DNA of 42,374 bases from IMG/VR virus record IMGVR_UViG_3300031576_000130, positions 1-42,374 of that record; one strand, 5' to 3'. The notes under the pieces were generated by a model, which did not search any database, was not told where the DNA came from, and saw only the letters and a list, made by a program, of their open reading frames with translations. This stretch comes from a virus. Position numbers and translations under genes: made by a program. Positions 31,267 to 38,187 of this stretch are shown here, in pieces (positions within the stretch are counted from its first letter, which is position 1; every line of letters begins with the position of its first letter).

Positions 31267-32135
31267 ATTCGACGTAGTCCTTTTGGCTTGAGCGCCCAGA
31301 GGCGGCGCTCGAGCTCGGTATTTTGGAGGGTATGAGTCGAGCACAGGGCTGCGCTCCAGGCCGCGTTCTCGGCCGCGCGCCGGGCCGCGTTCCAGGCCGC
31401 GCTCTCGGCCGCGCTGTCGGCCGCGCTGTCGGCCGCGCTCCAGGCCGCGCTCCAGGCCGCGCTCCAGGCCGCGCTTTCGGCCGCGCTCCGGGCCGCGCTC
31501 TCGGCCGCGCTGTCGGCCGCGCTCCAGGCCGCGCTCCAGGCCGCGCTTTCGGCCGCGCTCTCGGCCGCGCTCCAGGCCGCGCTCCAGGCCGCGCTCCAGG
31601 CCGCGCTCCAGGCCGCGCTTTCGGCCGCGCTCCAGGCCGCGCTCCGGGCCGCGCTCCAGGCCGCGCTCCGGGCCGCGCTCCAGGCCGCGCTCCGGGCCGC
31701 ACCCAGCTGGTCAGGCGTGATTTCACCTCGCTGAAACGCGCGTTGGGCGGTGATGGCCGCCCAGCTCCGCCGGTCGACGGCGAATCCGGCCATTGCCTGT
31801 CCGAGAAGCGCTGACTCGGCGACCCAGCATGCAAACTCGAAGAGTACCGCGGTCGCGTCAGCCACCCAGAGAACGGTACGGCGGGTCGCGACGGCCTTGT
31901 CATCGCCCTCGATGATCTGACCGTCGAGTTGTACCCGACATACGATCGGGCCGGGCGCATACCCTAGGGCGTCGATCCCGCGCCGCGACCCATGGAGACC
32001 GCGTGCGCAGAGTTTGATCGGCTCGGCTCCGCGGTACACGAGTGTACAACCGCGGCGGACGCGCCGGTTGTCGTCGTACCGAAGGCGCTTGGTCGCTCGA
32101 ACAAAGTGCCAGCCGTACCAGCTACGCGGTGTCAT
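31263..32135 (-). CDS. Alanine-rich repeat protein with DUF7666-like N-terminus
   Basis: This is a 290-residue protein. Residues 7-105 match a small domain I recall as DUF7666: WYGWHFVRATKRLRYDD, then KLCARGLHGSRRGIDALGYA and PIVCRVQLDGQII. Residues 146-262 are 29 four-residue units of Ser-Ala-Ala-X, where X is Trp (14), Glu (7), Arg (5) or Asp (3). The repeat should form a long Ala helix. The first 145 residues are not repetitive. It is coupled upstream and downstream by ATGA. Function is unknown. Confidence 0.82.
   Translation of the reverse strand: MTPRSWYGWHFVRATKRLRYDDNRRVRRGCTLVYRGAEPIKLCARGLHGSRRGIDALGYAPGPIVCRVQLDGQIIEGDDKAVATRRTVLWVADATAVLFEFACWVAESALLGQAMAGFAVDRRSWAAITAQRAFQRGEITPDQLGAARSAAWSAARSAAWSAARSAAWSAAESAAWSAAWSAAWSAAWSAAESAAESAAWSAAWSAADSAAESAARSAAESAAWSAAWSAAWSAADSAADSAAESAAWNAARRAAENAAWSAALCSTHTLQNTELERRLWALKPKGLRRI
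31349..31700 (-). repeat. 12-bp tandem repeat, about 29 units
   Basis: The plus-strand consensus is ggccgcgctcca with variants at the codon for the fourth residue. Each unit adds four residues, so gain or loss of units keeps the frame. The opposite strand also stays open through it, giving a Gly-Arg-Ala-Pro frame that is a by-product. Confidence 0.92.
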
Positions 32136-32290
32136 TCCTCATCTACCTTCGCAACCATCACCAGGAACCGCTCGCCGGTCGGGATCGTGACGAAGAAATC
32201 AGACTCCTCGCTCCCCGGAGCCGTCGTCGCGTCGGCTATCACGCTGTTGATGCGCACCTGGAGTGCCTCGGCAAAGTCAAGCGCTTCCAT
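32132..32290 (-). CDS. Very small hypothetical protein, 52 residues
   Basis: This gene runs from ATG 32290 to a TGA that overlaps the next start (ATGA at 32135). It is acidic, MEALDFAEALQVRINSVIAD followed by a strand pair (DFFVTIPTGE and RFLVMVAKV). It fills what would otherwise be a 140-base gap. It overlaps the upstream gene by 14 bases. Confidence 0.7.
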   Translation of the reverse strand: MEALDFAEALQVRINSVIADATTAPGSEESDFFVTIPTGERFLVMVAKVDEE

Positions 32291-32564
32291 ACGGCTGTCC
32301 CTTCTCATTGAGCTCGGCCGGAACCGGAGCCGGTTGCTCGCTCACGACTACGATCAAGGTCTCGTATATCTTACTCATCTGAAGGTGGAGCATCTCGAGC
32401 GGCACCTTCAGGTCGGGGTGCCCCGCCTGGATCGCCGCGACCAGGACCGAGAGCGCGTCGAACGCGGCGTTGATGTCCCTCGCGAGACTCAGGACCGCTA
32501 GCCCGGGGACGATCCAGCGGCGGCCGGACCCCTCGGGAACGGCGGCGGTCAGGTGGTCAGTCAT
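32277..32564 (-). CDS. Hypothetical helical protein, 95 residues
   Basis: This protein is translated from ATG 32564. The central helix WIVPGLAVLSLARDINAAFD is mildly hydrophobic and continues to KVPLEMLHLQMSKIYETLIV. It has no Cys or motif. Both ends overlap neighbours. Function is unknown. Confidence 0.65.
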   Translation of the reverse strand: MTDHLTAAVPEGSGRRWIVPGLAVLSLARDINAAFDALSVLVAAIQAGHPDLKVPLEMLHLQMSKIYETLIVVVSEQPAPVPAELNEKGQPYGSA

Positions 32565-32796
32565 GTGCGTTGAGCCTTCCTCGGAGGTTACGCGCGGTCA
32601 CGAGCAGCCGGCGCACGGTGCTGTCGCGTTCTATCTGCGCCTGGTTGAGTCCGCTGCGTCGGAGCGTGGCCGTCCTGTCCTGGAGCGCCCGGCCGGCGCG
32701 TCGCCACCGCTCCTCGAGCGACCACGTCGCCGGATGAGGCGACCCGGTATCCGGCCGCATCGCGCCGGTCTGCTGATCGTCGGTCGGGAGTTTCAT
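32557..32796 (-). CDS. Hypothetical basic protein, 79 residues
   Basis: ATG 32796 overlaps the integrase stop by ATGA. The helical basic stretch WSLEERWRRAGRALQDRTAT and NQAQIERDSTVRRLLV may be DNA-binding. Position next to the integrase would allow a recombination directionality factor, but no such family was recognised. Confidence 0.65.
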   Translation of the reverse strand: MKLPTDDQQTGAMRPDTGSPHPATWSLEERWRRAGRALQDRTATLRRSGLNQAQIERDSTVRRLLVTARNLRGRLNAHD

Positions 32797-33653
32797 CGGG
32801 TCACCCCTCTAAGGTCGCATGGATCGCCGGGCGAGTCAAGGCGGGACAGGACGTCGGTCGCCTCGTCGTCGCTCCGCCGGTCGTACTTGATCGTCGTCGT
32901 GATCGACGCGTGCCCCATCGCGCGCTGGATGTCGCGCGTGTCGAGCCCGCTCCTGCGGCACTCCGCGTAGAACGTGCGACGGAGGTCGTGCGGCGCTAGG
33001 ACAACGCCGACCTGGCGTGCGAGAGAGACCAGCGTGCAGTAAACCCCCGAGTCCGAGCGCCAGCGGAACACGTGCTCACGTTCCGGGCACGCGGTCTGCC
33101 ACGCGCGAAGGTACCGTAGCGTTCGCTCTGGCACTCGCAGCTTCCGCTCTTTGTTGCCCTTCCCGCGCACGAGTAGCGTCCAGACGCCGGCGAGGTCGTG
33201 TCGTCTCTGGAGCCCGGCCCATCGGAGCCCGGCGAGCTCGGATCGACGGAGCCCGAGCCCGGCCGCGACGGCGACGAGCGCCGCGTGCTCGAGCGTCGGT
33301 GCCCCCTGGAGTAGCAGCTCTACCTCAGACCAGGCGAGTGCCCTTCCCCTCCCGACCCGGCTCCCCCGGATCGGCGGGAGGGCAGCGAGTAGCCGCACGT
33401 GCTGGTCCCATGACATGAGATTGAGCCGCCAGCACGCGCGGATCACTTCCCGGACGGCGGTAAGTCGGCGGTTGCCGGTCGTCGGCGCCACGCTGGTCGC
33501 GATACGCTGGCGCAGGTCGGTAGCCGTCGCGGCGTCGAGCGTGTGCCACGGGGCGCCCTCGGCGAGCGCTGCCGCGATCTTGAGGTCGCTCCCGATCACT
33601 CGCCGGGATGACGCCGCGAGCGAGCTTAGGTAGTGTGAGACGGGGTCGGGCAT
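32793..33653 (-). CDS. int: Tyrosine recombinase (phage integrase)
   Basis: This is a 286-residue protein. ATG 33653 is chosen for GAGGAG nine bases upstream and because earlier in-frame starts overlap the neighbour. The catalytic set is complete: Arg136 (GLGLRRSEL), Lys165 (RGKGNKE), His222 and Arg225 (PHDLRRT), His248 (MGHASITT) and Tyr257 (IKYDRR). The N-terminal 95 residues are a SAM-like core-binding domain. This is the main evidence for a temperate life. No attachment site was recognised beside it; the tRNA lies 4.5 kb away. Confidence 0.94.
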   Translation of the reverse strand: MPDPVSHYLSSLAASSRRVIGSDLKIAAALAEGAPWHTLDAATATDLRQRIATSVAPTTGNRRLTAVREVIRACWRLNLMSWDQHVRLLAALPPIRGSRVGRGRALAWSEVELLLQGAPTLEHAALVAVAAGLGLRRSELAGLRWAGLQRRHDLAGVWTLLVRGKGNKERKLRVPERTLRYLRAWQTACPEREHVFRWRSDSGVYCTLVSLARQVGVVLAPHDLRRTFYAECRRSGLDTRDIQRAMGHASITTTIKYDRRSDDEATDVLSRLDSPGDPCDLRGVTR

Positions 33654-33838
33654 CGCTCCTCGCCGCGCTGTTGCGCGTCGGTACACGGGGTCTCCCGCCG
33701 CTCTCGCAGGAGGTCCGCGTCGTGTTCGGCTCGTTTCTTGAACGCTCGCGGATCGATCGCGAGCTTCTTCGGCCGCCATGCCGGCGCCCTTTTCACGGCG
33801 AGCGCCAGGAAGAGGCGCCATAGGGATAAAGGCCTCAT
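33626..33838 (-). CDS. Small basic protein upstream of integrase
   Basis: This 70-residue protein starts at ATG 33838 (ATGA). The first 20 residues (MRPLSLWRLFLALAVKRAP) are weakly hydrophobic and basic. The rest is charged with a His/Thr-rich end. It overlaps the integrase start by 28 bases. Signal-like or membrane-surface location is possible, and function is unknown. Confidence 0.6.
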   Translation of the reverse strand: MRPLSLWRLFLALAVKRAPAWRPKKLAIDPRAFKKRAEHDADLLRERRETPCTDAQQRGEERCPTPSHTT

Positions 33839-34044
33839 GGAAGTTGCGCAAGCTCCTGCTGAGTGAGCGGCGTTTCGTCGCTCGCGGCTGCGCGGGGGTT
33901 AAACGCGAACCATTCGGCGGCTCTCCTGCTACCAGTGCGTGCGAGTACGTCGGTATAGACGTCGTGTCGTCGTACTGGTAATCCCCCGTATCGAATGACG
34001 TCGTTCATGAGGTCGTCGAGAAAACGTCGCTTCCGCGGTCTCAT
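33835..34044 (-). CDS. Hypothetical protein, 69 residues
   Basis: Set by ATGA overlaps at both ends. A basic N-terminus (RPRKRRFLDDLMNDVIRY) is followed by VYTDVLARTGSRRAAEWFAF, perhaps a small helix-turn-helix-like fold. No family was recognised. Confidence 0.65.
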   Translation of the reverse strand: MRPRKRRFLDDLMNDVIRYGGLPVRRHDVYTDVLARTGSRRAAEWFAFNPRAAASDETPLTQQELAQLP

Positions 34045-34256
34045 CGTTTCAGCCTTTCGTCACGGCACGGGTCGCACAGTACCGGGCGACCCGGGAGCGT
34101 GATCCGCCGGATCGTGTGCGGCCGGCTCTTCCCGCAGGATGAGCACCTATGCTCGTCGTCGTCGTGCCACGCGCACCGCGTACCTCCGTCGAAGATCGGG
34201 CTGCCGCACTCTGGCGCACCGGGATCGTCCCCGTAGTGGTAGTCGCAGCGGGTCAC
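34041..34256 (-). CDS. Small zinc-ribbon-like protein
   Basis: This 71-residue protein contains several Cys/His pairs, CDYH near the start, then CGSPIF, CAWH, CSSCGK and CDPC near the end. This is enough for two zinc sites. It could be a nucleic acid- or protein-binding regulator. Coupled by ATGA on both sides. Confidence 0.7.
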   Translation of the reverse strand: MTRCDYHYGDDPGAPECGSPIFDGGTRCAWHDDDEHRCSSCGKSRPHTIRRITLPGRPVLCDPCRDERLKR

Positions 34257-34675
34257 TCGTTCACCCGCCGATCGAGCTCGGCGCTAATCGCCGTGAAGAT
34301 ACCGGCCTCGGCCCCGTTGAAGAGATAGCGCTCCAGAACGTTGACGAGGTGTGCTGTCGCCATATCTCGGATGCGTTGCGTCCTGCCGTCTTGGCTCGTC
34401 CACGTCGGCTCGAGCGGGGCGGCCGGCGTGTCGAGGTCGACGCCGAGATCGGCCACGGCGTGCGCGTTCAAGGTCGGTCGAAGCGTCGCGAGGCGGAACT
34501 TCAGGGCTGCGTAGTAGACGACTTCCGCCTCGGGGAGCGTTCGGCAGTCGTACTTGCGTTGAAAGGCGGCCGCGGACACGGCCCGCCAGTCTTCGAGGAT
34601 GTCGCCCGCGTGCTGGTCGCTTCCGATCTCGACCGTCCGCTTTTCGACCACGCGCCGTGTCAGCTTGATCGCCAT
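34253..34675 (-). CDS. Hypothetical protein, 140 residues
   Basis: ATG 34675 follows AGAGAGG. Mixed strands and helices; the segment LPEAEVVYYAALKFRLATL and late ERYLFNGAEAGIFTAISAEL give it a regular helical end. No motif identifies it. A 75-base gap with a weak GC dyad lies upstream, before the DUF932 gene. Confidence 0.65.
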   Translation of the reverse strand: MAIKLTRRVVEKRTVEIGSDQHAGDILEDWRAVSAAAFQRKYDCRTLPEAEVVYYAALKFRLATLRPTLNAHAVADLGVDLDTPAAPLEPTWTSQDGRTQRIRDMATAHLVNVLERYLFNGAEAGIFTAISAELDRRVNE

Positions 34676-34750
34676 ACTTTACCTCTCTCTCGGTCGCTTG
34701 GAGTGCGCCCGCAGAGCCGGCCTCGTCCCGAAGCCGGCCCGGCTGAAGCA

Positions 34751-35611
34751 CTAGGCCGCGAGTCGGTCGAACGCCTCCTGCTTCACGCGGTCGGCCTCGA
34801 GCCCGAAGAGAAGAGCGTTGACCTTGCCTGCGTCGCCCCCGTGGCGATTGACGCCGTGGTCGACGTACTCGGCGACGGCGTTGAGCGCGCCATACCGCGT
34901 CCCGTGAATCCCCGCGTTCAGCTTGCCGTCCGAGAACAGGTGAACGACGTGCGCCCGCCTCGCGCGGACACCGTCGACCTGGTTCTCGGCCGTCGGGGTC
35001 GGCCAGAGTTCCTCGGTCAAGCTCTTCATGTCTTGGACCGAGAACCGCTGCGCGACGAGGCTGAGCGCCTGCGCATGGAACGTGCCGAAGTACGCGCGGG
35101 CACGAGCGATGACCTCGATCGTCGTCTCGGCCCGCTTCTGCGCGTCGCCCACATGGCGGATGTTGAACCGGGCCGCCATGTTCTTGAGCGCGACGCGAAG
35201 CTGATTCCAGCAGAAGCACCGCGTCGGGGTGAGACCGACGAAGTAGCAGCCGGTCGCATCGTTGTGCATCCCGAGGAACAGGTACGGTGCGTGCTCCTGC
35301 CCGGCGACGTCGAATGACGCCCCGCGCAGCTTCGCCTGCACGTACATCCGGCGCCCGTCGCCGATCATTCCGGCGTTGACGATCTCGACGTCGCCGCACG
35401 CGCGCATGATGTCGAGCCCGGTGCGCGGCTGCACGATGCCGTAGCGCGGGGACGCGATCCCCAAGGCCGTTCCGGTGTCCGTGCGCACGAGCGCTCGCCT
35501 ACCCTCGATCTCTCTCCCGCCGGCGGTGTAGACCGGCTGCGCCTCGATCGTGAACCCGAACAGCCGAGCCATCTGCTCGTCGTCGGTCGTGCTCGTGAAC
35601 TGCTGTCTCAT
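34751..35611 (-). CDS. DUF932 phage/plasmid-like protein
   Basis: This is a 286-residue protein. ATG 35611 has GGAGG upstream. The order of motifs fits DUF932: ALVRTDTGTALGIASPRYGI, then QPRTGLDIMRACGDVEIVNA, GRRMYVQAKL, PYLFLGMHNDATG and TPTRCFCWNQLRVAL. The family is common in phages, plasmids and prophages. It has no established enzyme activity, and links to early takeover or antirestriction have been suggested. Its early place here fits. Confidence 0.85.
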   Translation of the reverse strand: MRQQFTSTTDDEQMARLFGFTIEAQPVYTAGGREIEGRRALVRTDTGTALGIASPRYGIVQPRTGLDIMRACGDVEIVNAGMIGDGRRMYVQAKLRGASFDVAGQEHAPYLFLGMHNDATGCYFVGLTPTRCFCWNQLRVALKNMAARFNIRHVGDAQKRAETTIEVIARARAYFGTFHAQALSLVAQRFSVQDMKSLTEELWPTPTAENQVDGVRARRAHVVHLFSDGKLNAGIHGTRYGALNAVAEYVDHGVNRHGGDAGKVNALLFGLEADRVKQEAFDRLAA

Positions 35612-35657
35612 AGTGACCTCCGTTGTTGTACCGTCTAAATGCAAGCGGCATGCCAGA

Positions 35658-35933
35658 TCAGAACGTTGAGTTTCCCGGGTCGCGCGGCTTCAGTAGCGTC
35701 GCAGACCTGTCGAAAGCGGCACAGCTGCGACGCCTCGGTGGCTGATGAATGTACGCCTCAGCCTCGCTCTGGCACCGGAGGCACGCGCGCAGGATGCGGA
35801 CGCCGCGGGTTGCGAGGCGGCCGGCTACGAACGGGTGTCGCCCTATGCCGCGCCCGGTGTAGATCCGAACGTCGGGCAGGTTCCATCGGGACGCGGCGCG
35901 AACGCGCGCGGCCGTGATCGTCGTAACCTCCAT
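35658..35933 (-). CDS. Hypothetical protein, 91 residues
   Basis: ATG 35933 with GGAGG (in ggaggttcac) upstream. VRIYTGRGIGRHPFVAGRLA and ACLRCQSEAEAYIH are visible; codon bias is right for coding. It ends near 35658 with no clear domain. A longer frame to 36107 overlaps the zinc finger gene and is rejected. Confidence 0.6.
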   Translation of the reverse strand: MEVTTITAARVRAASRWNLPDVRIYTGRGIGRHPFVAGRLATRGVRILRACLRCQSEAEAYIHQPPRRRSCAAFDRSATLLKPRDPGNSTF

Positions 35934-35979
35934 GTGAACCTCCACAAGGAGCCCGCTCGGTTGCAGGCGCCCTAGCAAG

Positions 35980-36231
35980 TCACTCGCGCGTGAGGCGCGA
36001 GACTCCTTCATGCTCGCCGAGCTCTTCCGAGTCGACCGCGCGGGGTGCGGCGACCCCACGCTCGAATCGCGCGTAGACGCGGCGGGCGTAGTCGTCGCGC
36101 CAGTCATTCGGCGGCGCGTGGCGGACGCGAAGATGCGTCACCCAGCTTTCCTCGTCGCCGATCACGCAGCTGCACTCGGAACAAATGATGCCGCCGCAGA
36201 CGGCGAGCTTGTAGGGCTTGCGGGTTGCCAC
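35980..36231 (-). CDS. C2H2-like zinc finger protein
   Basis: This is an 83-residue protein. I choose GTG 36231, one base after the stop of the preceding small gene and about eight bases from GAGG. GTG 36246 is an alternative. CSECSCVIGDEESWVTHLRV with a following RHA gives a C-x2-C...H-x4-H finger. A DNA- or RNA-binding or adaptor role is likely. Confidence 0.7.
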   Translation of the reverse strand: MATRKPYKLAVCGGIICSECSCVIGDEESWVTHLRVRHAPPNDWRDDYARRVYARFERGVAAPRAVDSEELGEHEGVSRLTRE

Positions 36232-36232
36232 G

Positions 36233-36322
36233 CTAGATGACCTCACTTTCTCTGCGCGCTCTGCGATAGAGCACGGTTGCGGACGGCGGTGCTGCCCAAG
36301 CGAACAAGTTAGCGAAATCCAT
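36233..36322 (-). CDS. Tiny ORF with strong ribosome site, 29 residues
   Basis: ATG 36322 has AGGAGG (36327-36332) six bases upstream. The 29-residue product (MDFANLFAWAAPPSATVLYR plus a basic tail) has a short hydrophobic N-terminus. It ends with TAG one base before the zinc finger GTG, so it may couple its translation. Short, but the site is one of the best in the window. Confidence 0.55.
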   Translation of the reverse strand: MDFANLFAWAAPPSATVLYRRARRESEVI

Positions 36323-36332
36323 GGTATCCTCC

Positions 36333-37034
36333 TCAGACGTGGATTACGAAGCCGCTCGTATCCTTGCGCGCTCGCCCCTTAGCGCGCAGGCCGACGATCA
36401 CCCCGCGCGGGTCGAGAAAGCGAAGGTCGGACACGTCGCCGTCGACGACGGGTCGGCCGGCGTACGCCGCCGGGAGTGGTTGGCCGCGCCGCGTACTGAA
36501 GACGACCGCTACACTCGTCCCGGCTCGGAGCGCCCGCACGCAGTCGTCGGCGTTGCTCTCCGATCGTGAGAATGTCAGGTGGTAGTTGTGGCGCTCGCGT
36601 AGCCACGGCTGGGGTAGCTTCGTGTAGTCGTAGAATTGGACACGAGGGGAGCGCTCGGCCATCGCGTGTGCCAGCAGCGGCAAGTCAGACGTGCCGTTGA
36701 CGCGCATGACCAGCGTCAAGCCGCGCCGCTCGGCCAAGCGCTCCGCTTGTATGATGTCGCGAGCAAGTGCCTCTTCAAACCCCTGGCGATCCAGCTTGTA
36801 AAACGCCGTGCGCCGCCTGCGCGCTTCCTGAATCGCGTTGGTCGTCGCACCCGTCGCGATGATCCCGCCGCGCCCGGCCGTGTTGAGACACGCTGCCATG
36901 CATCCCGGCGTTGCTCGCGCGCAGACTGTGCCGTAGCCCGCGACGTTCGCCGGCGCAAGGTGTAGCACGGCCGTCAGGTAGCCGCGCGCCTCGCCCTTGG
37001 CAGCCTTCGGGTTGCCGAGCGTCAGTAGTTTCAT
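36333..37034 (-). CDS. DUF7227-like conserved phage protein
   Basis: This 233-residue protein has motifs I recall from a widespread phage family (DUF7227): TLGNPKAAKGEARGYLTAVL, CARATPGCMAACLNTAGRGG, MRVNGTSDLPLL, VQFYDYTKLPQ, NYHLTFSRSESN and DGDVSDLRFLDPRGVIVGLR. Four Cys in the second motif may bind a metal. Function is unknown; the fold is not obvious from sequence. Starts with ATG 37034. Confidence 0.82.
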   Translation of the reverse strand: MKLLTLGNPKAAKGEARGYLTAVLHLAPANVAGYGTVCARATPGCMAACLNTAGRGGIIATGATTNAIQEARRRRTAFYKLDRQGFEEALARDIIQAERLAERRGLTLVMRVNGTSDLPLLAHAMAERSPRVQFYDYTKLPQPWLRERHNYHLTFSRSESNADDCVRALRAGTSVAVVFSTRRGQPLPAAYAGRPVVDGDVSDLRFLDPRGVIVGLRAKGRARKDTSGFVIHV

Positions 37035-37036
37035 TG

Positions 37037-37237
37037 TTACACAGTGCGACGGAGTATCTCGACGCCGCCTCGCTCGTTCGCATCGACGACAACGACGACA
37101 ACTAACCCGCGCGCACGGTTCAGGAAGAACTGAACGTAGCGGCCGTCATCCAAGATAGCACGTGCGCGAACCCTGTCGTGCGCGACGTCGAGCGACGCCC
37201 GTACACCGTTTGTGCTCTTCATCATGTTGCGTGGCAT
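37037..37237 (-). CDS. Hypothetical early protein, 66 residues
   Basis: ATG 37237 is preferred because GGGAGG lies nine bases upstream. The frame is open back to a GTG at 37405 (122 residues), but no ribosome site was seen there. DVAHDRVRARAILDDGRYVQ and FFLNRARGLVVVVVVDANER form strand-rich segments. Function unknown. Confidence 0.6.
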   Translation of the reverse strand: MPRNMMKSTNGVRASLDVAHDRVRARAILDDGRYVQFFLNRARGLVVVVVVDANERGGVEILRRTV

Positions 37238-37485
37238 TTTGAGTAGCCTCCCATCGCGGTCGCAAGATGCAATCGTGATGCCAGCACCTCGCCGCGAAAA
37301 CGCTCGCGATTCCCCGCTGCTGAGTGCCGCAATCATGCCACTCCGGCACATTCGCGACGCGCCAACGCCCGCTATCTTGCTGGCACCGCAGTTGATCGCG
37401 CGCACCTACGCGAGGCGTTTTCGGGGCTCACCGCAAAGGATACATTTGCGTGCGGTTCAGCGGGTCACCCTTATGCGCCGCGTCA
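37238..37485 (-). other. Leader region of the minus-strand operon, no certain gene
   Basis: No long gene here convinced me. An SD-preceded ATG at 37486 (AGGAG at 37496-37500) opens only nine codons before TGA. In the same frame the next 16 codons read TARKCILCGEPRKRLA before TAG, a Cys-pair peptide. A separate frame from GTG 37405 joins the gene at 37037. So this is either a leader peptide or a damaged small gene. Confidence 0.4.
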
Positions 37486-37512
37486 TGCCTCGAATCTCCT
37501 TATCTTTCGCGC

Positions 37513-37518
37513 ATATAA
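37513..37518 (-). promoter_or_regulatory. Candidate -10 element for the minus-strand module
   Basis: TTATAT reads on the minus strand here, about 13 bases upstream of AGGAG at 37496-37500. The -35 region is weak (ATGGAA at a 17-base spacing). The placement at the head of the long minus-strand run of genes makes a promoter likely, but the -35 match is poor. Confidence 0.4.
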
Positions 37519-37649
37519 CGCACTATCTGCACACGTTCCATAGCGCGAGCTCGAGCGCGACCCCCCGGCAGGGGGCCGTAGCGTGTCGCGGTCGCTCTGG
37601 CCGCGTGGTATTGTAGCGCAGCCGGGGACAGAAAGATCACACGAAGGGC

Positions 37650-37678
37650 TTGACACACCCGCTGTCACATGCTACACT
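37650..37678 (+). promoter_or_regulatory. Consensus sigma-70-type promoter for the plus-strand module
   Basis: TTGACA (37650-37655) and TACACT (37673-37678) are separated by exactly 17 bases. The predicted start is 37685-37686, the first base of the downstream GTG codon, so the transcript would be leaderless. A dyad TGACA-N7-TGTCA (37651-37667) overlaps the -35 element and spacer. Another, TCACA-N15-TGTGA (37665-37689), spans the -10. Either could be an operator. Confidence 0.82.
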
Positions 37679-37685
37679 GGTACCT

Positions 37686-38114
37686 GTGAGGCCGGTGTCG
37701 ATCGGACCGCGGGTCGCCTACGACCCAGCCGCCCTGGAGCAGAACGTCCGCCGGTATGTCGCGGTCGCGGAGCGGAACCTCGCCGCTCTCGACGCGGCCG
37801 GCAAGGACATCCAGCCACTGCTCGATCGCCTGAAGCCGGTCCTCGACGCCGGCCAGCCCGGGACCGTGTTCGATGACCTCGAGCGGTTCACGATCGTCTA
37901 CGACCGGCTCGCCAAGGCAGGGCTGAACCTGGTGAAGGCGATCGACGAGCTCTCTCGCCTCCAGTCGTTCCTCTCCGGCGGGCCGGACAGCCGCCCGGAC
38001 CTGACCGGGGCGTCCGAGATAGAGCTCCGGGCGATACTCGTGAAGGGTGTCCGGGCACTCGGCATCCAGAACGTGCAGGAACTGTTCGCGCCGCCGCCCG
38101 ACGAGGCGGCGTAA
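37686..38114 (+). CDS. First gene of the plus-strand module, helical protein
   Basis: This is a 142-residue protein from GTG 37686, with a second GTG at 37695. It is nearly all helical: RRYVAVAERNLAALDAAGKD, then VYDRLAKAGLNLVKAIDEL and a C-terminal IELRAILVKGVRALG helix. There is no recognised HTH. The strong promoter with its start at this codon suggests leaderless expression. It could be a small terminase subunit, since none is otherwise seen, or a regulator of the switch. Neither is proven. TAA 38112-38114 directly abuts the tRNA. Confidence 0.75.
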   Translation: MRPVSIGPRVAYDPAALEQNVRRYVAVAERNLAALDAAGKDIQPLLDRLKPVLDAGQPGTVFDDLERFTIVYDRLAKAGLNLVKAIDELSRLQSFLSGGPDSRPDLTGASEIELRAILVKGVRALGIQNVQELFAPPPDEAA

Positions 38115-38187
38115 TGCGGAGTAGCGCAGCGGCAGCGCGCCGGGCTCATAACCCGGAGGTCGCGTGGTTCGAGTCCCGCCTCCGCAT
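38115..38187 (+). tRNA. tRNA-Met (CAU), initiator-like
   Basis: The acceptor TGCGGAG pairs fully with CTCCGCA (seven pairs, U1-A72). The D stem is GCGC/GCGC with GG in the loop, and the anticodon stem is CCGGG/CCCGG with loop CTCATAA (CAU). The three G-C pairs at 29-31/39-41 and the weak 1-72 pair are initiator hallmarks. The T stem GCG-T-GG against CCCGC has one extra T (bulge) beside a standard TTCGAGT loop. CCA is not encoded. It lies directly after the stop codon of the preceding gene. Confidence 0.85.

Noticed and set aside
31323-31814. Plus-strand Gly-Arg-Ala-Pro repeat frame
   Set aside because: Created by the 12-bp repeat of the minus-strand gene, which has coupled start and stop and a non-repeat domain.
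37212-37616. Plus-strand 134-residue frame before the promoter
   Set aside because: It lies opposite minus-strand leader sequence, shows no codon bias and has no ribosome site.
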